From positions 1 through 64,000 of the forward strand of contig PAPJ01000041.1 of NCBI GenBank assembly GCA_002709045.1: a stretch of DNA of 64,000 nt. Reading direction: 5' to 3'. Both the position numbers and the translations under genes were made by a program. This DNA is from Planctomycetaceae bacterium. GTDB lineage: Bacteria > Planctomycetota > Planctomycetia > Pirellulales > Pirellulaceae. Below are positions 28,401 to 36,486 of this stretch, piece by piece. Every line of letters starts with the position of its first letter. The first letter of the stretch is position 1. A model generated the notes under the pieces. The model was not told the DNA's origin and did no database searches. It saw only the letters and a list, made by a program, of their open reading frames with translations.

Positions 28401-28935
28401 CTTGATTAGGATTGAGACCCTGTTTTTCAAGTTCAAAGAGGATAAACCGATCAATGTCATTAACAGCCCATGTTTCATTCTTAAGTTTTGGCAATTCAGG
28501 TTTTACCGGAGCAACATAAGACCAGTGCTCTCCGTAAGCTGCCCCTCCGGAGATCCAGCGTTTAATCAAATTAATCTCCTCGGAAGTCAAGGCAACAGCA
28601 TTTTCCCCGGGAGGCATACGGGTGAACTCATCGTTAGTCGTTATCCGAGTCACAACTTCGCTAGCCGCTACATCACCAGGCTTAATGGCAAAAGAACCAT
28701 CACGTTCAAGCGTTGCCTGAGCAAACGTATCCAAACGCAGGTCAGCCTTACGTTCTGCTTCGTCCGGACCATGGCAAGTAAAGCAACGGTTAGACAATAG
28801 CTTTCTGACTTTGTTCAATTCGACAATACTCAGCTGCTGATCGTCAGCTTGTAAACCAGCCGAAATCGCCAGAGAAAGAAACATTGTCAACAAACCGGAC
28901 AAAGTTCGGAGATGTGATATTTTATGTCGATTCAT
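25432..28935 (-). CDS. PSCyt1-DUF1549-DUF1553 protein with discoidin-like insert
   Basis: The 1167-residue exported protein (signal about 1-30) opens with a cytochrome-like PSCyt1 segment holding the haem motif CFTCH at about residue 51. DUF1549/PSCyt2 follows, with FDLTGLPPTLHEVDDF, WLDLARYADSAGY and a second CxxCH in CAQCHTHKYDP. An inserted region of about 400 residues includes a coiled coil and a discoidin/F5-8-like segment (IALDGTAKQSSTDFGGQ, NPWIEIDLGKI). DUF1553 closes the protein (NRYWEQLFGQGIV, FGAQGDFPTHPELLDYLA). These proteins are thought to sit in the planctomycete periplasm and may couple polysaccharide handling to electron transfer. It is operonic with the DUF1501 gene. Confidence 0.93.
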   Translation of the reverse strand: MNRHKISHLRTLSGLLTMFLSLAISAGLQADDQQLSIVELNKVRKLLSNRCFTCHGPDEAERKADLRLDTFAQATLERDGSFAIKPGDVAASEVVTRITTNDEFTRMPPGENAVALTSEEINLIKRWISGGAAYGEHWSYVAPVKPELPKLKNETWAVNDIDRFILFELEKQGLNPNQEATRYALIRRLTFDLTGLPPTLHEVDDFVNDKSPQAYEYLVDRLLDKPSYGERWATMWLDLARYADSAGYANDPSRTIWLYRDWVINAFNRNVPFDQFTIDQIAGDLLENPDQQQLIATAFHRNTLTQSEGGTNDEELRNVAIVDRVNTTMQVWMGTTIRCAQCHTHKYDPITQDEYFKFFAFFNNTEDADRADEQPLLSILTAEQQQQKTDLELQIKELESQLAPTMEAVARQVEVWKQQIQREVAWDVVTQLDVKAESGAAVEVSENGVITVKGEASTKDIYELTFSTKLKDVKAIRLEALANDTLPGKGPGRGNGGNFVLSEVTGTFGGARNQPPQGQIVRIDLPGKGKMIHIAELQVFSGGNNIALDGTAKQSSTDFGGQVTRANDGNTDGIYTNNSVTHTAVEENPWIEIDLGKIASIDLINIWPRTDNNLYSRLDGFVLSVLDAERNLVWKQEVAKAPQGKYEATLDGLLPIEFSTASATFEQREGELINNFSVSKSIDGDAKSTTSGWAVGGAVGQDSTAVFEIGNKVGTADTTEIKLVLTQNYNDHALGSFRVSLTTDEGDVSVLPNAVSGIVSAGYDVTNETQSKTLHAYYLQVVPPPKELTDKISAVKKQRDGIKPVTVPIMRELMGNKRRKTHIQVRGNFEALEGEVTEGTPSAMHGFPEGAPVNRLGVAQWLISEENPLTARVIVNRYWEQLFGQGIVRTSEEFGAQGDFPTHPELLDYLAITFQKDMKWNMKQFLKFVVMSATYRQSSLATEEHKKVDPYNYLLARGARFRLNAEMIRDQALAVSGLLDRKMLGPSVNPPRPKLGLSAAFGSSTDWATSPGGDKWRRGLYTQWRRSLPYPSMATFDAPSRNVCTIRRVNTNTPLQALVTLNDPVYIEAAQAFARRILSEGGESLDNKVTYGFRLALARLPYDLELERLKKLYETVLADYQADMESAKQISTMPLGDLPEGMDPAEAAAWTVVGNVLLNLDETLAKR

Positions 28936-29108
28936 AAAATTCCTAATGATGTAACAACAGCCGCCACCAAGACTCGCGACCGAAAAATCACTTAGACTAA
29001 ACTATATTTAATTATAGCTTGCGACTTTGATTCTGAGTAAGTCTTAGTTAGGCAAGAGGCCTATTTCTGAAAGCTTAAGGCCGTCTTTTTAAACTATCCC
29101 AAAGAATT

Positions 29109-30620
29109 CTAAAGTAACTCGCGGATCGGCTCACCCTCAGTCAGAATCGGCACCGGACGACCAGCATTATTCAAGAAAGATCGATCAGCATCAACGCCAA
29201 ATTTCTGATAAATCGTTGCCAGCAAACAGTTACTGTTCATAATCCGTTCAACAGGCTCTTCAGCGCGTTTACTTGTCGCTCCAATCACCTGTCCAGTAGG
29301 AATACCGCCGCCGGACAGGAAAACACTCATTGCTTGTGGCCAGTGGTCGCGCCCGGGGCGACCACTCGCATCCTGATTGCGGATTAATGGAGTACGGCCA
29401 AATTCTCCGCAGAAGATAAATAGAACTTTTTTATCGAGTCCTCTCTCATACAACTCTTCTATTAATGCGGAGACCGCCTGATCGAGCACCGGCACCTTTT
29501 CCTGATAGGACTTAAAGATATGCGCATTAACACTGTGATCGTCCCAGGTTGATGTCCGGCCGGTTTCAGGCTTCAGACGAAATGTAGCCTGGCACTGAAC
29601 AAACCGCACGCCGGCTTCCACCAGCCGGCGGCAGGTCAGGAGACTTTTACCCCAGTGCGTGTTGCCATAGCGTTCCCGTGTGGACTCTTTCTCTAAAGAG
29701 AGGTCAAATGCTGTCTTGGCAACTGAACTGGAAAGCATCGCTGCGGCTCTTTGTTGAAACAAATCCATCGACGACATCATCTTTGTATTATCGACGTCTC
29801 GCGATAATCTATCGAGTTGATTGAGAACCTCTCGCCGGCGACCCAAATCAACAACTCCACCTTGCGAAATCGTAAGGTCTCCGACTCCCAACCCGGTCTG
29901 ATAAATGGGAACTGGTTCATACCTGTTAGCTCCACTTGCTGTTTCCATATTGGGCATAGGCATATAAGCCTCACAGGCTGCTCCCAAATAAGCCGCCCCT
30001 GCTCCGTAACTGGGAGTATTAGCCACATAAAATGGCAATGGATTCTCTGCATACTCGGCATGCTTAGCAACCACCGAGCCAAGATCAGGAAACTCCGACC
30101 GCGGAAGATTCCTTGCCACCGAAGAATAGCCTGTCAAAAACCGGTTGGTACCACCTGAATGTTCCGCACGCTCATGATATAAACTGCGGAGCAATGTAAA
30201 TTTGTCGGCCATTCTGGAGAGCCGCGGCATCAGTTCACAGATTTCCATACCATTGACATTTGTTTGAATTGGCCGGAACGGTCCACGGTATTCCATCGGA
30301 GCCTCGGGCTTCATATCAAACATGTCCAAATGACTGGGGCCTCCATTGGCCCAGAACAGAATAACTGAAAAGTCATCATTCAATTCAGGAAGCGGATGCC
30401 CCTGGGCATCGCGAACAATCTTGGCCGCAGCGAGTAAATCGTCACCAGGCCGCAAGCCGGAACAGAGAGCTCCCATACTCAGGGCACCTAACTGTAGCCA
30501 TTGCCTGCGGTTTACCGGTCCTGAACAGGGATAGAGATTTGCCAATCCCAATCGTCTATTTAAGTCTTTTTGGAACATACACGTACTATATACCAAAGAG
30601 TAGGTATTACTCTGCATCAT
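29109..30620 (-). CDS. Second DUF1501 family protein
   Basis: The 503-residue protein carries a Tat-like signal (NRRQWLQLGALSMGALCSG) but begins about 35 residues upstream of it; a later ATG at 30578 would shorten this leader. The DUF1501 body shows VILFWANGGPSHLDMFDMKP, HSGGTNRFLTGYSS, GVRFVQCQATF, FIFCGEFGRTP and GRPGRDHWPQ. No PSCyt1/DUF1553 gene lies directly beside it on the same transcript, although one lies about 170 bases downstream on the same strand. It may be a stand-alone paralogue of the other DUF1501 gene. Confidence 0.9.
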   Translation of the reverse strand: MMQSNTYSLVYSTCMFQKDLNRRLGLANLYPCSGPVNRRQWLQLGALSMGALCSGLRPGDDLLAAAKIVRDAQGHPLPELNDDFSVILFWANGGPSHLDMFDMKPEAPMEYRGPFRPIQTNVNGMEICELMPRLSRMADKFTLLRSLYHERAEHSGGTNRFLTGYSSVARNLPRSEFPDLGSVVAKHAEYAENPLPFYVANTPSYGAGAAYLGAACEAYMPMPNMETASGANRYEPVPIYQTGLGVGDLTISQGGVVDLGRRREVLNQLDRLSRDVDNTKMMSSMDLFQQRAAAMLSSSVAKTAFDLSLEKESTRERYGNTHWGKSLLTCRRLVEAGVRFVQCQATFRLKPETGRTSTWDDHSVNAHIFKSYQEKVPVLDQAVSALIEELYERGLDKKVLFIFCGEFGRTPLIRNQDASGRPGRDHWPQAMSVFLSGGGIPTGQVIGATSKRAEEPVERIMNSNCLLATIYQKFGVDADRSFLNNAGRPVPILTEGEPIRELL

Positions 30621-30675
30621 TTTTCATAAGATATATGAGTGTACACGATTTCACCCTATTATTTGAAATTACACC

Positions 30676-31668
30676 GTGAAGCGTAAGTTTGAAGAATTTG
30701 AATTAAGCGACATCATTGGCACGGGTACCGTTGGTACGATTTACCGCGCGACTGAAATTCCGAGCGGAGAAATACGCGCCGTCAAAGTACTTCAACAAAG
30801 TGTTTCGCAGGATAAAAACATCGTTTCACGATTTGAACGTGAAATGCTGATCCTCGCAAAACTAAACCACCCAAACATCGTCAGTTATTACGGAGGTGGA
30901 CGCACCGAAGATGGCCGGCTTTTCTATGTGATGGAGCTAATTGACGGCGGAACATTAAAACAGTTGTTGCAAGCTCATAACAGGCTGTCATGGCACGAAA
31001 CTATCAATTATGGAATACAAATCTGTTCTGCTTTGCAACATGCCCATAATCACGGTATTGTTCATCGTGATCTCAAGCCTGCCAATTTGTTTGTCACTTA
31101 TCAAGGGCAGTTGAAACTGGGCGACTTCGGAATTGCACTGGATACCGGTGAATCTGATCTCACTGTCAGCGGAATGACAGTCGGTTCATGGTTGTATATG
31201 TCACCGGAACAGATTCGTGGTGAAGAAATTATTACCGGACAGGCCGATCTGTATTCGCTTGGCTGCCTGCTCTATGAAATGCTCAGTGGCAGTCCGCCGT
31301 TTCAAGGCAACAGTTTTCCTGTGATTTTCGAACAGCACCTCAAAGAAAAACCCGCTCCCATCAAGTTTTCGGCTCCGGAAACACCCGAATCCTTACAGCA
31401 GGCTGTGCTGCAACTACTCGCAAAAACACCACAGGAACGTCCCTTCAATGCCAGAACAATTCAGGGGATTATGTCGGAACTCAAATTGGATTGGGAAGAG
31501 GACGAGCAGCGGTACCAAAAAGAATTGAGCCGTCTGAAAGTGGCCTTCGATGCGGATCCATTCACCGTCTATATTCCTAATCGCGATATTTCGTGGAAAA
31601 CACTAACCGTTTGGCTCGTCATCCTCGGGATCAGCGTTACCATTTTAGCCGTACTACAGAATCAATAG
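30676..31668 (+). CDS. PknB-type serine/threonine protein kinase, C-terminal membrane helix
   Basis: The GTG start at 30676 gives 330 residues. All core kinase motifs are present: glycine loop GTGTVGTIYRA (about 15-25), Lys in AVKVL (near 37), catalytic HRDLKPANLF (130-139), DFG (150-152) and the SPEQIRGE activation end. A single membrane helix lies at about 309-326 (LTVWLVILGISVTILAV) and only a few residues follow it. There is no extracellular sensor, so input must come from within or from a partner. It should face the cytoplasm. The gene overlaps the convergent aldo/keto reductase by 15 bases. Confidence 0.92.
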   Translation: MKRKFEEFELSDIIGTGTVGTIYRATEIPSGEIRAVKVLQQSVSQDKNIVSRFEREMLILAKLNHPNIVSYYGGGRTEDGRLFYVMELIDGGTLKQLLQAHNRLSWHETINYGIQICSALQHAHNHGIVHRDLKPANLFVTYQGQLKLGDFGIALDTGESDLTVSGMTVGSWLYMSPEQIRGEEIITGQADLYSLGCLLYEMLSGSPPFQGNSFPVIFEQHLKEKPAPIKFSAPETPESLQQAVLQLLAKTPQERPFNARTIQGIMSELKLDWEEDEQRYQKELSRLKVAFDADPFTVYIPNRDISWKTLTVWLVILGISVTILAVLQNQ

Positions 31669-32637
31669 AGCGTTTTCTTCGATCCGATTGATTTCTTCGC
31701 TGAGTAAATCCCCGAGTTCCATAGCGGCAACAGCCTGTTCGATATGGTCCGCGTCACCGAATCCGATGATCGCACTGTCGACCAAAGCATGAGAAAGGAC
31801 AAATCGAATACAGATTTCTGCCAACGCGACTTCTGGAAAAATGGTTTTCAGACGCAACGCGATCTCGCGATCTTGTTCAAATAAATCCAAGGGGAAGAAC
31901 TTGGTACGATAGGTATACGGGGAGGGCGGACAAAGCAACAATGCCCCTCCGGCAAACACACGGATCGCAAAAACACCGATCTCACTCAATGCACCGTGAC
32001 GCATAACCATGCCATAATGATCCCAACCTGAATAATCCGGAAGATGATACCCTGCACTTATATTTGCGGCACTAAAGGGAACCTGAATGGTCTCAATACG
32101 ATTTGAGTTAATCACCTGTTCAACCGCTTCAGAATCCCCCGTAGCCGTTAACCCGATATGACCAATCACACCCTCACTCTTAAGTTTTTCGAGCGTCGCC
32201 AGGACACCCTGTTCACCCAAAATATCTTCCACACTGAGCGAGGTAGGCTGAGAACCGCGAACCATTGTGATGGCATTGTGAATTTGTACTACTTCCACCC
32301 GTTGCCGCTGTAATGCCTGTAGCGATGCTTCGATACTAGAATACACGGCAGTCGGAATATCAGGGAGATCATCTGAAAGGATTCGAACTTTCGTTCCAAC
32401 CATCACCTCATCACTCAACCCCAATTCAGAGAAACAGTTGCCCAAACTCAATTCACTTTGGCCAGCACCATAGGTTCTGGCGGTATCAAACCAATTTATC
32501 CCCAGTTCAACAGCCCGACGAATTGACTCAATTTGATTCGCAAAGTTTTTGCCGGTCAAGTTTCCTGAAAGAGGTCCACATCCAAAGGCTATACGAGACA
32601 CCTCAAGACCGGTCTTTCCGAGAGTTCGATACAGCAT
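31654..32637 (-). CDS. Aldo/keto reductase
   Basis: The 327-residue protein starts MLYRTLGKTGLEVSRIAFG as in AKR-type proteins. The catalytic set is visible: Asp and Tyr in WFDTARTYGAGQSE, Lys in VMVGTKV, and His in VVQIHNA. The C-terminal cofactor-binding block is SALVDSAIIGFGDAD-like (HALVDSAIIGFG). NAD(P)-dependent oxidation or reduction of a sugar or other carbonyl is expected. It is the last gene of a five-gene operon with a carboxylate transporter, so it probably helps break down the imported compound. It resembles the sugar-dehydrogenase branch of the family, a weak inference. Confidence 0.88.
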   Translation of the reverse strand: MLYRTLGKTGLEVSRIAFGCGPLSGNLTGKNFANQIESIRRAVELGINWFDTARTYGAGQSELSLGNCFSELGLSDEVMVGTKVRILSDDLPDIPTAVYSSIEASLQALQRQRVEVVQIHNAITMVRGSQPTSLSVEDILGEQGVLATLEKLKSEGVIGHIGLTATGDSEAVEQVINSNRIETIQVPFSAANISAGYHLPDYSGWDHYGMVMRHGALSEIGVFAIRVFAGGALLLCPPSPYTYRTKFFPLDLFEQDREIALRLKTIFPEVALAEICIRFVLSHALVDSAIIGFGDADHIEQAVAAMELGDLLSEEINRIEENALLIL

Positions 32638-32643
32638 ACTGAC

Positions 32644-33618
32644 TTACCTGTCCCGGCAATTCTCTATCAACTCAGAGATGCGACTTAGATTCATATTGCC
32701 TCCGGAAATCACACATGCGACAGAGGTATCCGCTGATTCGAAATCTATTTTTACAGCAGCAGCATACGACACTGCTCCGGAAGGTTCGGTAAGTATTTTT
32801 GCTCGTTCCATTATTAACTTCATCGCACTGATGATTTGGAAATCATCCACCACGACAATTTCATCCACCAGATCCCTCACTACCGGCCAGGTTAAATCTC
32901 CCAGACTGGTGAGTAATCCGTCTGCAACGGTATTTGGCGAAGTTTGTGCAATGAGTTGACCGGAAGCCTTACTTCGAAATGCATCATCCGCTCCAGCCGG
33001 CTCAGCACCAACAATTCGAATCGCCGGATTGATTGCTTTAGCTGCGATTGCGATTCCACTCAACAACCCTCCCCCACCAACAGGAGCAATAATCACATCG
33101 AGGTTGGAGACTTGTTCAAATAACTCGAGAGCAACCGTAGCCTGCCCGGAAATAATCCCGGCATGGTTGTATGGATGTATAAAAGTCGCATCAGTTTCTG
33201 CGACGATAGCGGCGGCAGTTGTTTCTCGTGATTCCAAAGTCGGTTCGCACAAAATAATACGAGCTCCATATCCGGCGACAGCATCCTGTTTTACCTGAGG
33301 AGCATTCGATGGCATGACGATATGGGCTGGAATACCACGCTGTTCAGCAGCCAGAGCCAAAGCCTGAGCATGATTACCACTACTGTGTGTGACGACTCCA
33401 GCAGAAGCCTGCTGGTCAGATAAACTTAAAACAACGTTACTAGCTCCACGATACTTAAATGCACCCACTTTCTGCAGATTTTCACATTTGAAGTGAATAT
33501 CGGCCCCGCCATGTCGGCTCAGTTGCCTACAAGTCTGAACAGGCGTTCGATGGACAACATTTTTTATCCGCTCGTAAGCTTCATAAATTGTCGAAAGATC
33601 AGTTGCATAGGAATTCAT
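32644..33618 (-). CDS. Threonine/serine dehydratase-like PLP enzyme
   Basis: The 324-residue protein is a fold-type II PLP enzyme. The Schiff-base Lys lies in NLQKVGAFKYRGA, the PLP-phosphate loop is VGGGGLLSG, and SSGNHAQALALAA is the Ser-Gly-Asn-His substrate loop. The C-terminal CVISGGNMNLSRI is typical of serine racemase/threonine dehydratase without the ACT regulatory domain, which is why it is short. It catalyses alpha,beta-elimination or racemisation of small hydroxy amino acids. It starts 3 bases after the TctA stop. Hydroxyaspartate dehydratase is another possible activity. Confidence 0.88.
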   Translation of the reverse strand: MNSYATDLSTIYEAYERIKNVVHRTPVQTCRQLSRHGGADIHFKCENLQKVGAFKYRGASNVVLSLSDQQASAGVVTHSSGNHAQALALAAEQRGIPAHIVMPSNAPQVKQDAVAGYGARIILCEPTLESRETTAAAIVAETDATFIHPYNHAGIISGQATVALELFEQVSNLDVIIAPVGGGGLLSGIAIAAKAINPAIRIVGAEPAGADDAFRSKASGQLIAQTSPNTVADGLLTSLGDLTWPVVRDLVDEIVVVDDFQIISAMKLIMERAKILTEPSGAVSYAAAVKIDFESADTSVACVISGGNMNLSRISELIENCRDR

Positions 33619-33621
33619 AGT

Positions 33622-35118
33622 TTAATCGTTATCTTTTTCCGCTCCGGATTTGCGTAACATTTTCAACAGCGGCCATACCACAAGTACGACAGAAACAAGT
33701 ACAAAAATCAAGGCAATCGGTCTGGTAACAAGCGGGGAATAACTTCCACCGGTGGCTTGCAGTCCTGCACCCAGTTTTTCTTCGGCAATCGGAGCTAAGA
33801 CAAAGCCAATAACAAACGGAGCCAAAGGTATCTTACCCCGCTCCATAATGAATCCCACGACACCAAATGCCAACATTACCCAAACATCAAACATTCGATT
33901 ATTCAGAGCATAGGATCCAACTACACAGAACACAAAGACAATCGGCAATAGATAAACGCGTGGAATCGTTGCCAGTCTGGAAATCCATTTCGCACTGAAC
34001 AACATCATGCCGAACATCGCCAGGTTCGCAAACAACATTGTAAAAATGATGGTGTAGACAATCTCGGGATTGTTTTGAAACAGCAGGACTCCGGGTTGCA
34101 GACCGTGCAGAACTAACGCTCCCAATAAAATCGCATCGATTACGCTGCCTGGTATTCCCATGGCCACAAGCGGGATTAAAGCTCCGCCAATCGTGGCATT
34201 ATTGGCCGCCTCACTGGCAATAATCCCTTCTTCACTTCCGGTCCCAAACGCTTCCGGCTGTTTACTTAGTGACTTAGACGCGGAGTAGGCCATGACGCTT
34301 CCCACATTGGCACCGATTCCAGGAAGAATTCCGACCCAGGTTCCGATAACACTACTACGAAGCATATTGCCCATATGCCGAAGCCAGTCCGCGGCACCTA
34401 GGAGTATGCCTTCTGGCTTGACCTGACTTACTGTCTCAATCTTTTTTTCACTACTGGCCACCTCATGAATAACCTGACTGACAGCGAACAGACCAATTAA
34501 AACGGGTAAAAGATCAAAGCCATTGTTTAGTTGCTCTAATCCCAAAGTCCAGCGAGTGTCACCAGTCGCCGGAGATTCACCGGGGATTGTAACCAAAATA
34601 CCCAGAAAGCCTGAGAACACACCGGCAGCCAACGACTTTCCGGAGACTGACGCGATTAACACCAGTGCCACTAAAACTAGGGCAAAGTAGTCAAAGTCAC
34701 CCAGTTCGGTAGATATCTGAGAAATCGGCTCAGCCAGTAAAGCCAAAAACACCCAGGAAATAAGACCACCAACAAAAGACGCCATGATACCCAGCCCCAG
34801 TGCCCGTCCTGGTTTGCCGGCTTTGGCCATCGGATAGCCGTCCAACGTAGTAATCACGGAGGCCGGCGTTCCGGGCATTCTTAGTAGCGTAGCGGTGATC
34901 AGACCACCTGAAATCGAACCTACATACATCGAGACCAACAACACCATCGCTTCGGACGGTTGCATGGCGTAAGTTAAAGGAAGTGTTAAGGCAATCAGCA
35001 TGGCACCAGTAAGCCCCGGTATCGCCCCCACAAGAATACCGAGCATGGTTCCAATCCCGATCCAAAGCAGGTTAACCGGGTCACCAATTATCAGTTCATG
35101 AATTACTTCGTTCATCAC
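33622..35118 (-). CDS. tctA: Tripartite carboxylate transporter, large permease TctA
   Basis: The 498-residue integral membrane protein has about 11-12 hydrophobic helices. The family signatures are clear: GTMLGILVGAIPGLTGAML near residue 23, RMPGTPASVITTLDGYPMAK near 80, and GANVGSVMAYSASK with NNATIGGALIPLV further on. TctA is the large permease of the tripartite tricarboxylate transporter, driven by proton or sodium gradients. The gene is 6 bases after the receptor-TctB fusion, so this is one transporter. The substrate is probably a carboxylate; the exact compound is not shown. Confidence 0.93.
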   Translation of the reverse strand: MMNEVIHELIIGDPVNLLWIGIGTMLGILVGAIPGLTGAMLIALTLPLTYAMQPSEAMVLLVSMYVGSISGGLITATLLRMPGTPASVITTLDGYPMAKAGKPGRALGLGIMASFVGGLISWVFLALLAEPISQISTELGDFDYFALVLVALVLIASVSGKSLAAGVFSGFLGILVTIPGESPATGDTRWTLGLEQLNNGFDLLPVLIGLFAVSQVIHEVASSEKKIETVSQVKPEGILLGAADWLRHMGNMLRSSVIGTWVGILPGIGANVGSVMAYSASKSLSKQPEAFGTGSEEGIIASEAANNATIGGALIPLVAMGIPGSVIDAILLGALVLHGLQPGVLLFQNNPEIVYTIIFTMLFANLAMFGMMLFSAKWISRLATIPRVYLLPIVFVFCVVGSYALNNRMFDVWVMLAFGVVGFIMERGKIPLAPFVIGFVLAPIAEEKLGAGLQATGGSYSPLVTRPIALIFVLVSVVLVVWPLLKMLRKSGAEKDND

Positions 35119-35124
35119 CTTCGC

Positions 35125-36486
35125 CTAGGGCAGCTGAATACTGAAAAAGGATTGAAAAACGAAGAACACAAGCAACGGCACTAATATCACCATCTCCAGT
35201 ACATAGGTTTTGGAAAGAAGCCTCTTCAAATCAGCAGACCGCAGGCTGGTACACAACGCGGCCACACTGAACATGTAAATGGCTGTAACAATTCTAAAAT
35301 CAACAGGCACATACTCCAGTGCCAGTAAATAAAGAGCCGCTGTCAAAAGAAAGCAAATGGCCGTCTTTCGGTAAGCCGCGGTCACTTCCGTCAACCTGTC
35401 ATCACTTGCAGAATCCTCCGCAGACGCAGGCTTGGTCAACCGACTCACCATCAACACGATAAAACTGACGGCTGTGATGAGGGAAACGCAGAGGGGGATA
35501 TCAGGCAGCACATTTGGCGAAGTCGCATCGACGCTTTGAATTTTACCGATTCTGTTTTCCAATACTGCCTTCATTGGCGCACCGGTTTGAACAAAGGGTT
35601 CAGAGAGTCGGAGAGCTAACTGTTGCTGTACCTGAGAAGTCGCCATACATTTTTCGATAACATTTGCCATCAACCCGATCTTTATCGGGTCTGTACCTTT
35701 GGGAAACCACCAGAAATGCATATTGGCATGTACAAAATCGAATCCTTGTTCCAAAGCGGTGGGGATTTCCGGAGCTTTGGGATGTCGTTTTTCAGAACTA
35801 ATAGCAATGGCACGAAGCCCGCCTTGCCTGAAGGATACATATTCTCCTAAGGAAAAGGCTGAGACATCGGCGTGTCCACCGATAACCGCTTCAAACCGTG
35901 CGGCCCCTCCACCCTTTTGAGTGTACCGAAAAGAAGCGCCAGGCAGGTCCTTTTCGAGAATCAGTCCGGCATAATGCACGGGAGCACCGAGATTGGCGGC
36001 AAAGACCAGCTGATCCGGTTTCTCTCTGGCAGACTCCATCAGTTGCGTTAATGACTGATAGGGTGAGTTTTCGGCAACCGCAATGATCATGTTGGTCTTA
36101 CCGCTGGCGGCAATCGGATCGAAGGACTCAGGCCCGTAGGACACTTTGCCTGATGCCTGAGCCGTAATTAATGCCTCATGCAGGATCATCATCGTATAAC
36201 CATCCGGTTCCGCTTTACGGGCCTGACCACTACCGATTGTTGCACCGGCACCACCAACGTTTTTAACGACCACTTCCTGATCGAGAAATCCATTCTCAGC
36301 AATTGCTTTTTGGATCATGCGGGCAAATGTATCACTTTCGCCGCCCGGTCCAAACGGAACAATTAAAGTAATGGGCCGATTAGGATACTGATCACTCTCT
36401 TTATCCTGTGCAACGAAAAAATGCCAGCCAAGATTTGCTGCCACGAACAGCAAAGCAAGAATTCTAATCAGTCGCCGCTTCGACAT
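35125..36486 (-). CDS. Tripartite carboxylate transporter: TctC receptor fused to TctB small permease
   Basis: The 453-residue protein begins with a membrane helix or signal (about 5-25). Residues about 30-325 are a TctC/Bug-type binding protein: YPNRPITLIVPFGPGGESD, KNVGGAGATIGSGQAR and GGHADVSAFSLGEYVSFRQG. From about 330 to 453 there are four hydrophobic helices with a short polar loop, the size and position of a TctB small permease. Normally TctC and TctB are separate genes. Here they form one chain, so the receptor would be tethered to the permease. Its ATG shares one base with the amidohydrolase stop. Confidence 0.8.
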   Translation of the reverse strand: MSKRRLIRILALLFVAANLGWHFFVAQDKESDQYPNRPITLIVPFGPGGESDTFARMIQKAIAENGFLDQEVVVKNVGGAGATIGSGQARKAEPDGYTMMILHEALITAQASGKVSYGPESFDPIAASGKTNMIIAVAENSPYQSLTQLMESAREKPDQLVFAANLGAPVHYAGLILEKDLPGASFRYTQKGGGAARFEAVIGGHADVSAFSLGEYVSFRQGGLRAIAISSEKRHPKAPEIPTALEQGFDFVHANMHFWWFPKGTDPIKIGLMANVIEKCMATSQVQQQLALRLSEPFVQTGAPMKAVLENRIGKIQSVDATSPNVLPDIPLCVSLITAVSFIVLMVSRLTKPASAEDSASDDRLTEVTAAYRKTAICFLLTAALYLLALEYVPVDFRIVTAIYMFSVAALCTSLRSADLKRLLSKTYVLEMVILVPLLVFFVFQSFFSIQLP

